A stretch of 9,706 nt of DNA. Origin: Ruminococcaceae bacterium UBA1320. GTDB lineage: Bacteria > Bacillota > Clostridia > Oscillospirales > Ethanoligenentaceae. The notes under the pieces are model-generated. The model was not told where the DNA came from and ran no database searches. It saw nothing but the letters and a program-made list of their open reading frames with translations. Below are positions 1 through 6,410 of the stretch, piece by piece. The position numbers and the translations under genes are program-made. Location: contig DBTI01000298.1 of the NCBI GenBank assembly GCA_002306975.1, forward strand, positions 1 through 9,706, in the 5' to 3' direction. The stretch's first letter is position 1; every line of letters begins with the position of its first letter.

Positions 1-449
1 CCTTGCTTCTTTATTTCTGCATCCAGATGCCTACGATAGCTTTCCACAAATCTAAGCATGATATCAAATTGTTCCTCGGTTACCTGATCAAATACAGCTT
101 TATCCCGCTCTCGAAACTCTTTATGCAGTTCATCATGGATTTTACAAATTACTTTCCCTTGTTCAGTAAGCCTAAAATAGATTTCTTTCTTGTTATCCGG
201 CTTCTGGTAACTTTCGATAACGCCTTTTTGTATGAGCTTCTTAGTTATTTTACTTATAGCACCTCTGGTCATATAAAAGGACTCCGCAAGTTTTGTCACA
301 TTGGAATCTAAATTTCTTCCAATGTAATCAACGCAATGTACTTCAGAAGACTTATAACCCTTAAGACTGTCTTCCATCTTATTATTAAGAAAAACCGTCT
401 TGTTGTATAAGTCTCGGAAACCAGTTATGAGCTGTTCTTCTTTGTTCAT
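1..449 (-). CDS. MarR-family winged-helix transcriptional regulator (C-terminal end cut by window edge)
   Basis: Translating the minus strand from ATG at 447-449 gives 149 residues with no stop before the left edge. MarR proteins are usually 140-150 residues, so only a few C-terminal residues should be missing. The fold reads well: an N-terminal dimerisation helix (about 1-30), the helix starting SSEVHCVDYIG (34-44), a recognition-helix region with FYMTRGAISKITKKL (58-72), then a wing with charged residues (QKPDNKKEIYFRLTEQGK, 82-99) and a long C-terminal helix. The family binds palindromic DNA as a dimer, usually as a ligand-responsive repressor of its own and adjacent genes. The start is set by GGGAGG four to five bases upstream of the ATG and by a promoter at 484-512. 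The regulated partner may lie beyond the left edge. Ligand and targets are not visible. Confidence 0.9.
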   Translation of the reverse strand, partial: MNKEEQLITGFRDLYNKTVFLNNKMEDSLKGYKSSEVHCVDYIGRNLDSNVTKLAESFYMTRGAISKITKKLIQKGVIESYQKPDNKKEIYFRLTEQGKVICKIHDELHKEFRERDKAVFDQVTEEQFDIMLRFVESYRRHLDAEIKKQ

Positions 450-473
450 GGCTTGTCCTCCCATCCGTTGGTG

Positions 474-523
474 CATTAACAATATTATAGTAGACTTTTG
501 TTTCTGTTGCAACAATGTTAATG
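474..523. promoter_or_regulatory. Inverted repeat flanking the marR-like promoter, candidate operator
   Basis: CATTAACA (474-481) and TGTTAATG (516-523) are perfect inverted 8-mers that bracket both promoter boxes, with the palindrome TGTTGCAACA between them over the -35 box. MarR regulators commonly autorepress by binding palindromes over their own promoter, so either palindrome could be the operator. The inverted sequence is seen directly; regulator binding is inferred. Confidence 0.4.
484..512 (-). promoter_or_regulatory. Sigma-A-type promoter of the marR-like gene
   Basis: On the minus strand TTGCAA (507-512) and TATAAT (484-489) are separated by exactly 17 bases, close to the sigma-A consensus, about 35 bases upstream of the marR-like ATG. 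A 10-bp palindrome TGTTGCAACA (505-514) overlaps the -35 box. Confidence 0.75.
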
Positions 524-530
524 ACAGAAC

Positions 531-568
531 AAAACGCCGCCAACCGATATTCAGATTGGCGGCGTTTT
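531..568 (-). terminator. Strong, possibly bidirectional rho-independent terminator
   Basis: A perfect 13-bp inverted repeat (531-543 with 556-568, core AACGCCGCCAA) encloses a 12-base loop. It lies 23 bases downstream of the minus-strand 67-residue gene and upstream of the marR-like promoter, so it should end transcription of that gene. Read on minus, the stem ends in TTTTGTTCT; on plus it runs into TTTTTGTTCT, so it could work in both directions. Confidence 0.8.
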
Positions 569-591
569 TGTTCTCTATTCACTTGGATTTA

Positions 592-795
592 TTACAGCTT
601 TTTATCTTGCTTTTCCAAACGGCTTATTATAATCATCATTATACTGCTCACAGCCAAAAGAATCATACCGGCATAATACGCAGGCAGAGCAATAGGTTTG
701 ACTGTATAATCAAGGATCAAATAACTTACCAGTACAACTATTGATAGCACTGACAGAATAATCCGAACTTTTTTAAGCGCCTTGATTTTTCTCAT
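592..795 (-). CDS. Small two-helix membrane protein, function unknown
   Basis: This encodes 67 residues with a basic N terminus (MRKIKALKKVR) and two hydrophobic helices (about 9-28 and 37-58) separated by a short loop with two prolines, ending in a charged tail (RLEKQDKKL). The predicted topology is a hairpin with both ends in the cytoplasm. I chose ATG at 793-795 because GGTGA, which pairs with the 16S 3' end, lies five bases upstream, and because the likely -10 box (832-840) would start the transcript near 825. That would leave the alternative starts (ATG 825, TTG 828) without a leader. A strong terminator follows. No family is recognised. Small proteins of this kind include immunity proteins, transporter accessory subunits and toxins, and nothing here separates these options. 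Confidence 0.65.
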   Translation of the reverse strand: MRKIKALKKVRIILSVLSIVVLVSYLILDYTVKPIALPAYYAGMILLAVSSIMMIIISRLEKQDKKL

Positions 796-830
796 ATTTT
801 TCACCCGTCTCACTTTTAATGTCATCAAAT

Positions 831-901
831 ATCTATAGCAATCACAAAATTAAAGCGGAATAGTTTTGTTATCCCCCCCGCCGAAGCGGATAGCCTCCGG
901 G
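831..901. repeat. Repeat element copy A with GC-rich hairpin core and extended -10-like end
   Basis: This element begins ATCTATAGCAATC (831-843), continues about 30 AT-rich bases, then becomes abruptly GC-rich: seven C residues (873-879) followed by CCGAAGCGGATAGCCTCCGG. The GC part can form short stems, including CCGC-TTCG-GCGG on the minus strand. The element at 6721-6793 has the same organisation and a nearly identical left end. On the minus strand the end reads GATTGCTATAGAT, with an extended -10 (TGCTATAGA, 832-840) suitably placed for the gene at 592-795. It also fills the space downstream of the M14 gene; I see no convincing U-tract terminator there. Confidence 0.45.
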
Positions 902-940
902 CTTTGCTGTTTTTATTTGCAAATGTAATAATAAAATATT

Positions 941-1819
941 CTAATCAAGTTCATGTATTAAATTTTTAAGACCGTCAACTGTTTTATCGGCATAAATGTC
1001 ACTTTTACTATAGGCTTCGGTAGGATACTCAAGCAGCATAGATTTTGCCCCCTGCGTCCCGGCCCATGCGCTGAAATAACCGTGGTCATAGCTGGAGAAG
1101 GTTCGCTGTCTGTAAATATCCAAACTGTTTCCAAAACAATTTGTTACCGCTTTATCGCCTATAAGCGTATTCTCCCACCCGTGACAATCAATCACTGCAT
1201 TTGGCTTTATGGATTGTACCAAGTTTCTTAGCGCTTTTGCCTCAGGTGTGGAAAAAGGCTGTTTGCCGTTGTAATTGCGACTTTCTTGAAAATGAATAAA
1301 ATTATAATCAAAATCTCTGTTTATATCAGTTTTTTGAGAAACCTGACATCTTCCCACCCCGTTATTCGTATCACCATGGGAAAGCCCGTCAGGATTAACC
1401 GATGGCACAATATAAAGCTCTGTATTTTTTAACGAGCCTCTGCTTTTTTCAAAATATTTTGCAACCGAGTTCCCGATTTCAACAAGTTTCTGACCGTCTT
1501 TGGGTAATAAATCTTCATATCCGTGAATTTCAAAAGTAATGAGTATTGAAGATTTTTTCTTGCCTAACGGTGATATTTTGATGCATGTCAAATCCGTGCC
1601 TAATCCGCTTTTTCCATAGACTATTTTCCCAAATGTTGAAATTGACTCATTTTGTTCCGGAATGCTGTTCAATATATTTTCAGCTACATTTAATGTTGTG
1701 GCATTGCTTGTTGCCATTACGGTTGTCTCGGGTGTTGTGAAAAAAAAGCTGCAAATAATTGATGTTATCAGCACCATTGTAAAAGCAAAGAGCAACCTTG
1801 ATGCATGATTTAAAGACAT
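941..1819 (-). CDS. Exported M14-family zinc carboxypeptidase
   Basis: A 292-residue protein with an N-terminal hydrophobic segment (about 8-28), either a signal peptide (possible cleavage after VMA, 34-36) or a signal anchor, so it acts outside the membrane. The M14 catalytic set is present: HxxE zinc motif in EIHGYE (H99, E102), substrate-binding VNPDG (N142) and DINRD (R168), third zinc ligand in DCHGWE (H213), and catalytic Glu in LLEYP (E264). M14 enzymes hydrolyse C-terminal amino acids from peptides; bacterial exported members often trim peptidoglycan stem peptides. Substrate is not readable here: both wall peptide and protein substrates are possible. AAGGA nine bases upstream supports the ATG at 1817-1819. 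It is transcribed divergently from the secreted-protein cluster, so any functional link is only suggested by position. Confidence 0.88.
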   Translation of the reverse strand: MSLNHASRLLFAFTMVLITSIICSFFFTTPETTVMATSNATTLNVAENILNSIPEQNESISTFGKIVYGKSGLGTDLTCIKISPLGKKKSSILITFEIHGYEDLLPKDGQKLVEIGNSVAKYFEKSRGSLKNTELYIVPSVNPDGLSHGDTNNGVGRCQVSQKTDINRDFDYNFIHFQESRNYNGKQPFSTPEAKALRNLVQSIKPNAVIDCHGWENTLIGDKAVTNCFGNSLDIYRQRTFSSYDHGYFSAWAGTQGAKSMLLEYPTEAYSKSDIYADKTVDGLKNLIHELD

Positions 1820-1869
1820 TTAATCAATTCCTTATGAAAACGTCATTATACCGTTCTTTATTTAAAATA

Positions 1870-1897
1870 ATTTTATCACAAAAAGGCATAAATGCAA
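1870..1897 (-). promoter_or_regulatory. Probable promoter of the M14 peptidase gene
   Basis: On the minus strand TTGCAT (1892-1897) and TAAAAT (1870-1875) are separated by 16 bases, ending about 50 bases before the start codon. A second perfect -10 hexamer, TATAAT (1845-1850), lies nearer the gene but has no good -35 partner; either could be used. Confidence 0.5.
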
Positions 1898-1916
1898 TAA
1901 TAGCGTATTTATATTA

Positions 1917-1926
1917 ATCAATTGAT
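1917..1926. promoter_or_regulatory. Palindrome in the divergent intergenic region, possible operator
   Basis: ATCAATTGAT is a perfect 10-bp palindrome between the minus-strand promoter of the M14 gene and the plus-strand promoter of the secreted-protein cluster, where one bound regulator could affect both. A second inverted repeat, ATCCG-GT-CGGAT (2023-2034), lies in the likely leader of the secreted-protein gene. Short palindromes arise by chance in AT-rich DNA, so support is weak. Confidence 0.25.
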
Positions 1927-1942
1927 GTTATTTTACTGTTAA

Positions 1943-1988
1943 TTGTCGTTTTTCTCTTGATTCTGTATATATCTGGTGATAGTATAAT
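1943..1988 (+). promoter_or_regulatory. Promoter region of the secreted-protein/ABC cluster
   Basis: Two overlapping candidates are seen. TTGTCG (1943-1948) with TATATA (1966-1971) has the ideal 17-base spacing. TTGATT (1957-1962) with a perfect TATAAT (1983-1988) has 20 bases, which is long. Either leaves an untranslated leader of roughly 75-100 bases before the secreted-protein gene, containing the ATCCG/CGGAT inverted repeat. Confidence 0.5.
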
Positions 1989-2071
1989 AGCATATCATTC
2001 CCTACATTCCATAGTATTTATAATCCGGTCGGATGTAAATATAAAAACTAAGACTGAAGGAGAAAATGTCA

Positions 2072-2479
2072 ATGAAGAAAAAATTTATTAAGATTTCAAC
2101 GGCTGTTTCATGTCTGGCATTGGCTGCTGTTTTGACAATACCTGCGTTTGCAAATACAGTAACTTTTACGGCTACCTTACCTCCTTTAATGGCAAATACC
2201 CTAGTGGCAATTGGAAATAAGGACTCATCAGCTCCTCCTAATATGAAGGTTGAGGTAGATTCGCTTGGAAATAAGAATACCTCTTTTAATTGTGTAGCAT
2301 ACAGGCATTCAGGAAACCTTGATTATAGACAAACCGATAATACCCCATGTGCACTCGGCTTAGTTACCACTATCAGTTATTATGATTCCAGTTGGACTGG
2401 CGAAGCTCATTTATACGGTTGGGCTCAGTTTTTTGGACCTGATCCAACATCTATTACAGGTATAGTAGCATTCCACTAA
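2072..2479 (+). CDS. Small secreted protein at the head of the ABC cluster, function unknown
   Basis: A clear Sec signal peptide (basic KKKFIK, hydrophobic core, cleavage after AFA) leaves about 108 mature residues. The mature part is rich in Thr, Ser, Asn, Gly and aromatics in alternating patterns typical of beta-strands (VTFTATLPP near its start, GEAHLYGWAQFFG and SITGIVAFH at its end), with two cysteines (C74 and C93 counting from this start) able to form one disulfide. I chose ATG 2072 because AAGGAG lies nine bases upstream; ATG 2066, giving two extra residues, is only three bases from it. It resembles in general terms the small exported proteins beside bacteriocin-type ABC transporters (for example lactococcin 972-like loci), but I see no diagnostic motif. 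It could be a bacteriocin, a signal, or a surface protein whose export or immunity depends on the downstream transporter. Confidence 0.8.
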   Translation: MKKKFIKISTAVSCLALAAVLTIPAFANTVTFTATLPPLMANTLVAIGNKDSSAPPNMKVEVDSLGNKNTSFNCVAYRHSGNLDYRQTDNTPCALGLVTTISYYDSSWTGEAHLYGWAQFFGPDPTSITGIVAFH

Positions 2480-2488
2480 TTATGTAAA

Positions 2489-2520
2489 TAGAGAGCGCTA
2501 AATAAATATAGCGCTCTCTA
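2489..2520 (+). terminator. Perfect hairpin between the secreted-protein gene and the transporter genes, likely attenuator
   Basis: TAGAGAGCGCTA (2489-2500) and TAGCGCTCTCTA (2509-2520) form a perfect 12-bp stem with an 8-base loop, nine bases after the stop codon. The sequence after the stem (TAATTATTAG) has no run of T, so full termination is unlikely. A partial terminator, or a stem protecting the upstream mRNA 3' end, would let the secreted protein be made in excess over the membrane proteins. The next gene's ribosome binding site begins about ten bases after the stem. Confidence 0.6.
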
Positions 2521-2544
2521 TAATTATTAGAAGGTGGCGCTTTT

Positions 2545-3372
2545 GTGAAAGGAAAAAACAATATAATCAGAATGCAGTTTTTTCACATGTTATCAAGAAA
2601 TGAATTCAAAATCAGCCTTACCGCGGTACTGTTTTTTATCGCCATTTCGTTTTGTGAGCTATGCGGCAAAGTGCTAGGACTTGATATAAGTCAACTTTAT
2701 TCGGCAGCTTATGGATGGATTGGTCATGCAGCTATGCTGGATATTCCGGTAATGCAATTTTTCTTTTTTCTTTTGATTTTTTTTATAAGTTCCCTTACGT
2801 TTTCGGACAGCCAGTTTGTTGATGGGAAGATAAACGCAAAAAATATGATTATAACCAGATGCTCGCGTAAAAGCTACATTCTATCGGGTGCGTTTGTAAA
2901 TCTTTCAGGTGCTTTTCTTGTTATTTTAATTCCATTTCTGCTATCCCTAATATTTTCATTTTTAATATTTCCTATTCACAGTTCGGTGCAATATTTTTCT
3001 AATGCACCCACATGGAGCTCACCGGATAAAATTTATGCTTTGTTCCCTTCTTTAATTTATTGCCATCCATTTTTGTATGATATTCTTGCAATTTTTTATA
3101 TGGCGGTTTGCGCGGGTATTTTTGCGATGCTTTCTTTTACACTTTCTTTTTTCATCAAACGTAGGCTGTTGATTTTATGTATTCCTACATTGCTTATAAT
3201 TATGGAAGATATGCTTTTCCCCGGTAACAATGCATTTTCTTATTATCTTTACATGGTAGGAATGAGAGACACCTCAATATTCATATATCTAGGTATTCCC
3301 ATTGGGGTTTCAATCGTTTGCTGCTTTTTACTATATTTGAAAATATACAAGATGCGGGATGAACTAACGTGA
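2545..3372 (+). CDS. Six-helix ABC-2-like permease subunit (first of three)
   Basis: A 275-residue integral membrane protein with about six hydrophobic helices (near 22-40, 68-86, 113-143, 178-204, 207-225, 244-268). The loop after helix 2 contains FSDSQF (86-91) and ITRCSRKSY (103-111), with Arg105 and Arg108; similar Arg/Ser loops occur in the next two proteins and in ABC-2-type permeases, where cytoplasmic loops contact the ATPase. The start is GTG at 2545, with AAGGTGG eight bases upstream. The stop overlaps the next GTG start (GTGA). Its likely job is to form part of the membrane channel driven by the ATPase at 4843. Assignment rests on topology, loop motif and context; I do not recognise an exact family. 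Confidence 0.75.
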   Translation: MKGKNNIIRMQFFHMLSRNEFKISLTAVLFFIAISFCELCGKVLGLDISQLYSAAYGWIGHAAMLDIPVMQFFFFLLIFFISSLTFSDSQFVDGKINAKNMIITRCSRKSYILSGAFVNLSGAFLVILIPFLLSLIFSFLIFPIHSSVQYFSNAPTWSSPDKIYALFPSLIYCHPFLYDILAIFYMAVCAGIFAMLSFTLSFFIKRRLLILCIPTLLIIMEDMLFPGNNAFSYYLYMVGMRDTSIFIYLGIPIGVSIVCCFLLYLKIYKMRDELT

Positions 3373-4070
3373 ACTTATATATAAAGTATTATTATAAACA
3401 ACAGTCAACATACACTGTTATTGCCATCATTATTATCTCTCGCTTAACACAAGTGGCATTATCAACAGGCAGCAAATATTCTGACTACATAAATGATTAT
3501 TCTATTTTTTTTAATTTTCAATTTATATCATTTGTTCTTCCAATTGTATATTGCATTTGGATATTTAGCAGTTTCCCGTTGTTACAAGATGAAAAAATCA
3601 TTCTGCGGTCTGGAAGCCGTCTTAAAGTCTTATTGTTACAAGGTAAATTAATATTTGCTGATGCACTATCCTTCGCTGTATTACTAAACATTACAGCGTT
3701 ACCTATTGTGTTTTTTCAATATAGTTCAGCTGTGAATCATCTACCTTATTTCTTTTTTTCATTTGTTTTGCAATTTCTTTATTTTCTAGTTTGTTCATTG
3801 TTTTACTCAATCTTTTATTTATTGTTTTCAAAAAGCTATGTAAGTGCTCTTGTAGTTGTTGTATACGGGGCAATAGACTACTTAGCAATGAACATAGTAA
3901 AAACTGTAACGTGGTCCTGTGGCTCAGGTCGGGTAGCAATAGCCGATCTCAAAACAGCATCGGTTAATATACCTTTTTTGTTTTCAATTGTTATTTTTTT
4001 AACTGTGATTTCTGAGGTTATTCTGTCTAAAAAGAACTTTATAGGTAAAGCGGAGGAAAATCATGAATAA
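3369..4070 (+). CDS. Six-helix ABC-2-like permease subunit (second of three)
   Basis: A 233-residue membrane protein with predicted helices near 13-31, 50-70, 96-118, 126-153, 156-177 and 201-220. Between helices 2 and 3 lies DEKIILRSGSRLK (74-86), matching the Arg-x-x-Ser-Arg loop of its neighbours. GTG at 3369 overlaps the previous stop by four bases (GTGA) and its own ribosome binding site is poor, so translation is probably coupled to the upstream gene. It overlaps the next start by eight bases. The Arg-Ser loop recalls membrane proteins of bacteriocin-associated ABC clusters in Firmicutes; that is a family-level impression, not a confirmed match. Whether it is a channel subunit or an immunity-type accessory protein cannot be read from sequence alone. 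Confidence 0.72.
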   Translation: MNLYIKYYYKQQSTYTVIAIIIISRLTQVALSTGSKYSDYINDYSIFFNFQFISFVLPIVYCIWIFSSFPLLQDEKIILRSGSRLKVLLLQGKLIFADALSFAVLLNITALPIVFFQYSSAVNHLPYFFFSFVLQFLYFLVCSLFYSIFYLLFSKSYVSALVVVVYGAIDYLAMNIVKTVTWSCGSGRVAIADLKTASVNIPFLFSIVIFLTVISEVILSKKNFIGKAEENHE

Positions 4071-4842
4071 ATGGAAATATGCGTTGCGTATCGGAATAGC
4101 AGAGCTTATTTCCCTTATCTCAATATACTATGTAATCAGTTTTACAAGAAAAGTTCCGGCATCGTATAGTGTTTTCACGCTTTTAGGCGGTGCTCTTTTC
4201 AACAGCAAATCAAGTATATTAACGCTTCTTTTTGCCCTGCTGCCTACTTTTCTACTTAGCTTCTTTCTTGTCAGCTACATTGAGGATGATTATTCCAACT
4301 GCTGCGTCTATATATTCACGCGTACTACAAGCCGTTTTTCGTGGTTTGTCAAAAAGGCTATTGGCTTATTAGGCTGGATTTTTACTTTTTATTTGTTAGA
4401 ATACTTTCTACTTTTCATTTTTGTAAAAGTCAATGTAATTACGGTGGATTTTGAAGCAACAATCATTTTGTCTTTATCGACTCTGCCCTTTAATGTGCTG
4501 TCTTTATTTATGCTGTTATTACCAATAAACCTGCTTGCAGTTAAAGTTGGCACAGTAATTTCATATTTGATTGGAATTAGCACCTATTTGCTTCTGTTGA
4601 TTGCCGGAATATTCTCTTCCTCTGAAATATCGTCCCTGCTACCTGTTTCACAGGGCATGTACGCATGGCATCAGACGCCGTTTGTATTACAGCAAAATTA
4701 TATGCAAATAACCCCTCTGCCGAACTTTAATGTCTGTTTTTCTCTCATATATATGATAATTGCGATTACAGTTGAAATAGTTATCGGCATTTTTCTGATA
4801 AATAAAATGGATTTATTGACCGTACCGGAAGGAGAAAATTAA
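4063..4842 (+). CDS. Six-helix ABC-2-like permease subunit (third of three)
   Basis: A 259-residue membrane protein with predicted helices near 9-28, 52-72, 100-122, 133-158, 162-183 and 223-246. The loop between helices 2 and 3 carries IEDDYSNC (73-80) followed by YIFTRTTSRFSW (83-94), again with the Arg-x-x-Ser-Arg motif (R87, S90, R91). ATG 4063 has GGAGG six bases upstream and overlaps the previous gene by eight bases; its stop directly abuts the ATPase GTG start. Together with the two preceding genes this suggests a set of diverged permease paralogs sharing one ATPase. The substrate is unknown; the secreted protein encoded at the head of the cluster is the obvious candidate, as cargo or as the agent the transporter protects against. 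Confidence 0.74.
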   Translation: MNKWKYALRIGIAELISLISIYYVISFTRKVPASYSVFTLLGGALFNSKSSILTLLFALLPTFLLSFFLVSYIEDDYSNCCVYIFTRTTSRFSWFVKKAIGLLGWIFTFYLLEYFLLFIFVKVNVITVDFEATIILSLSTLPFNVLSLFMLLLPINLLAVKVGTVISYLIGISTYLLLLIAGIFSSSEISSLLPVSQGMYAWHQTPFVLQQNYMQITPLPNFNVCFSLIYMIIAITVEIVIGIFLINKMDLLTVPEGEN

Positions 4843-5493
4843 GTGGAACAAATCATTATAAATAATGCAACGAAACATCTCAAAGGCAGAACAATTCTTG
4901 ATAATGTAAGTCTAACACTGGATAAAGGTGGCCTCTATGGCTTCTTTGGTACAAACGGTTCAGGCAAGACGATGCTATTTCGCGCAATCTGCGGACTGAT
5001 ACATCTTACAAGCGGTAAAATTTCTGTGTTTGGCGAAAAAATCGATGTAGATGTTTCTTTTCCCAAAAATTTAGGTGTAATAATTGAGTCAGTAGGTTTT
5101 TGGGGTGAATATACGGGTTTTAAAAATCTGAAAATGCTTGCTTCCATTCGCCATAAAATAAGCGACAAGGAAATCAAAAATGCCATTAGCCGTGTGGGGC
5201 TTGACCCGAATGACAAGCGAACCTATAAAAAATATAGTCTCGGAATGAAGCAGCGTCTTGCAATCGCGCAGGCCATTATGGAGTATCCGGATTTGCTTAT
5301 TCTTGATGAGCCCACAAATGCGTTGGATGAAGACGGCGTGGAGCTTATTCGTAATGTACTGACAGAAGAACAAAAAAGAGGCGCGACAATATAAAAAGAA
5401 AGCCACAACAAAGAAGATATTTCAAGCCTATGCAGCCGCAAATTTAAAATGTCGGAAGGGTGCCTTCAGGAAGTTGAGGAGGTTAAGCAGTGA
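4843..5493 (+). pseudogene. ABC transporter ATPase interrupted by an in-frame TAA before the H-loop
   Basis: The 183 residues before the stop form an almost complete nucleotide-binding domain: Walker A GTNGSGKT (36-43), Q-loop position occupied by Glu82 in GVIIES, signature SLGMKQR (132-138), Walker B LLILDEP (151-157) and D-loop NALD (159-162). Codon 184 is TAA (5392-5394). The same frame then runs open for 32 codons, starting KESHNKED, which supplies the H-loop histidine (H188) at the expected place, and ends at TGA 5491-5493, overlapping the next gene's GTG by GTGA as at an intact operon junction. The unbroken protein would be 216 residues, normal for compact ATPases of this type. GTG 4843 has GGAAGGAG eight bases upstream. 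The truncated product lacks the switch histidine and should hydrolyse ATP poorly. A recent nonsense mutation (for example TTA to TAA), a sequencing error near the A-rich run, or read-through are the alternatives. Confidence 0.85.
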
Positions 5494-6233
5494 AATTACG
5501 TTATTGGATAATTATATGGGGAGCCCTGCTGACCTTCTGCCTTGTTTTAGGTCTGTCAACCAGGGCAAGTTATACTGAATTTTCACTCAATCAAGATGCT
5601 GTTTTAAATTCTTATTATAATTATTCTCCTGGACCCAGAGGTATTTCAGATGTAGATTATAACAAACTTTCCGCTAAATCACAGCTTATCGCTACTTGCC
5701 GTTTTACAGGAACCCGGGAATTGCAAAACAAATGTTGTTTATCCGATATTCAAATATCTACTGTAATAAGTGGTGATAACAGCTTAAATGGTAAAACAAT
5801 TCATGTGTATGAACCTGTTTATACAAGTACGGAAAACATAGACTTTTATAAAAGCTCAAAAAATTGTAATCAAATGGATAAAAAATTCAACTGGCAAGGA
5901 AAATCAAATGTTATTATATCTTGTTCAGCCGGAGGGGAAAATCAGTATAATTATACAATGATGTCTGAAAATAAAGTTTATCTGCTTTTTCTTAATCAAA
6001 AGCAGGATCGACCGGAAGCGGAATATAAGAGTGAAAACAAATATGTACTCGTTGATAGCCCTTATTCAAAACTGACGGTTAACAAAAATAATGCAAATAA
6101 TTATAAAACCCCTGAAGACCTTATTACGCTAAAAGAGTCTTTGCAGTATGAAATTTTACTAAAAAACTCTTCAAGCATTAAAACGTATTTCGACACAAAA
6201 GAGAAAATTTTAAATCAGCTTAAACTGATTTAA
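5490..6233 (+). CDS. Membrane-anchored extracytoplasmic protein ending the ABC cluster, function unknown
   Basis: A 247-residue protein with one N-terminal hydrophobic segment (about 5-22) and no other helix of membrane length, so most of it should lie outside the membrane; C17 is inside the segment and there is no convincing lipobox. The outer domain contains five cysteines (C70, C82, C83, C126, C145), a strand-rich section (SDIQISTVISG, GKTIHVYEP) and NKVYLLFLNQ (161-170), followed by a Lys/Asn-rich C-terminal part. GTG 5490 has GGAGG seven bases upstream and overlaps the ATPase stop by GTGA, so it belongs to the same unit. Similar single-anchor proteins occur beside peptide-exporting ABC transporters, possibly as extracellular partners or immunity factors, but that is inference. 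I recognise no named family. Confidence 0.72.
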   Translation: MKLRYWIIIWGALLTFCLVLGLSTRASYTEFSLNQDAVLNSYYNYSPGPRGISDVDYNKLSAKSQLIATCRFTGTRELQNKCCLSDIQISTVISGDNSLNGKTIHVYEPVYTSTENIDFYKSSKNCNQMDKKFNWQGKSNVIISCSAGGENQYNYTMMSENKVYLLFLNQKQDRPEAEYKSENKYVLVDSPYSKLTVNKNNANNYKTPEDLITLKESLQYEILLKNSSSIKTYFDTKEKILNQLKLI

Positions 6234-6410
6234 ACTTATACCAGCCGTGTTTCTGCAAAAAATTGAAGATGGTTTCTTCTCTGGCTGGCTGCTTCTCTTT
6301 GTTGTAACGGATTGGTATTTTTCAACGCCCACCGCAGAGTCAATTACATCACCGATTTGATTTTAACAGTAAGCAAGTCAAAATAATTTTGCACTTCCTT
6401 TTTAAATAGC

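Noticed and set aside
3..311. Plus-strand reading frame of 102 codons
   Set aside because: It is antisense to the MarR-like gene, which has a ribosome binding site, promoter and clear domain features.
2072..2479. Secreted protein as a definite lactococcin 972-type bacteriocin
   Set aside because: The genomic layout is similar in outline, but no diagnostic motif was seen and the membrane genes differ in size from the usual large partner.
5392..5394. Altered genetic code explaining the TAA in the ATPase
   Set aside because: TAA ends several other genes here (2479, 4070, 4842, 6233) at operon-consistent positions and TGA is also used as a stop, so a reassigned TAA is unlikely.
6234..6360. Minus-strand translation containing protein-like REETIFNFLQKHGWYK
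   Set aside because: The frame is short, is closed by a stop upstream and has no start or ribosome binding site; at most a gene remnant, and I recognise no parent.
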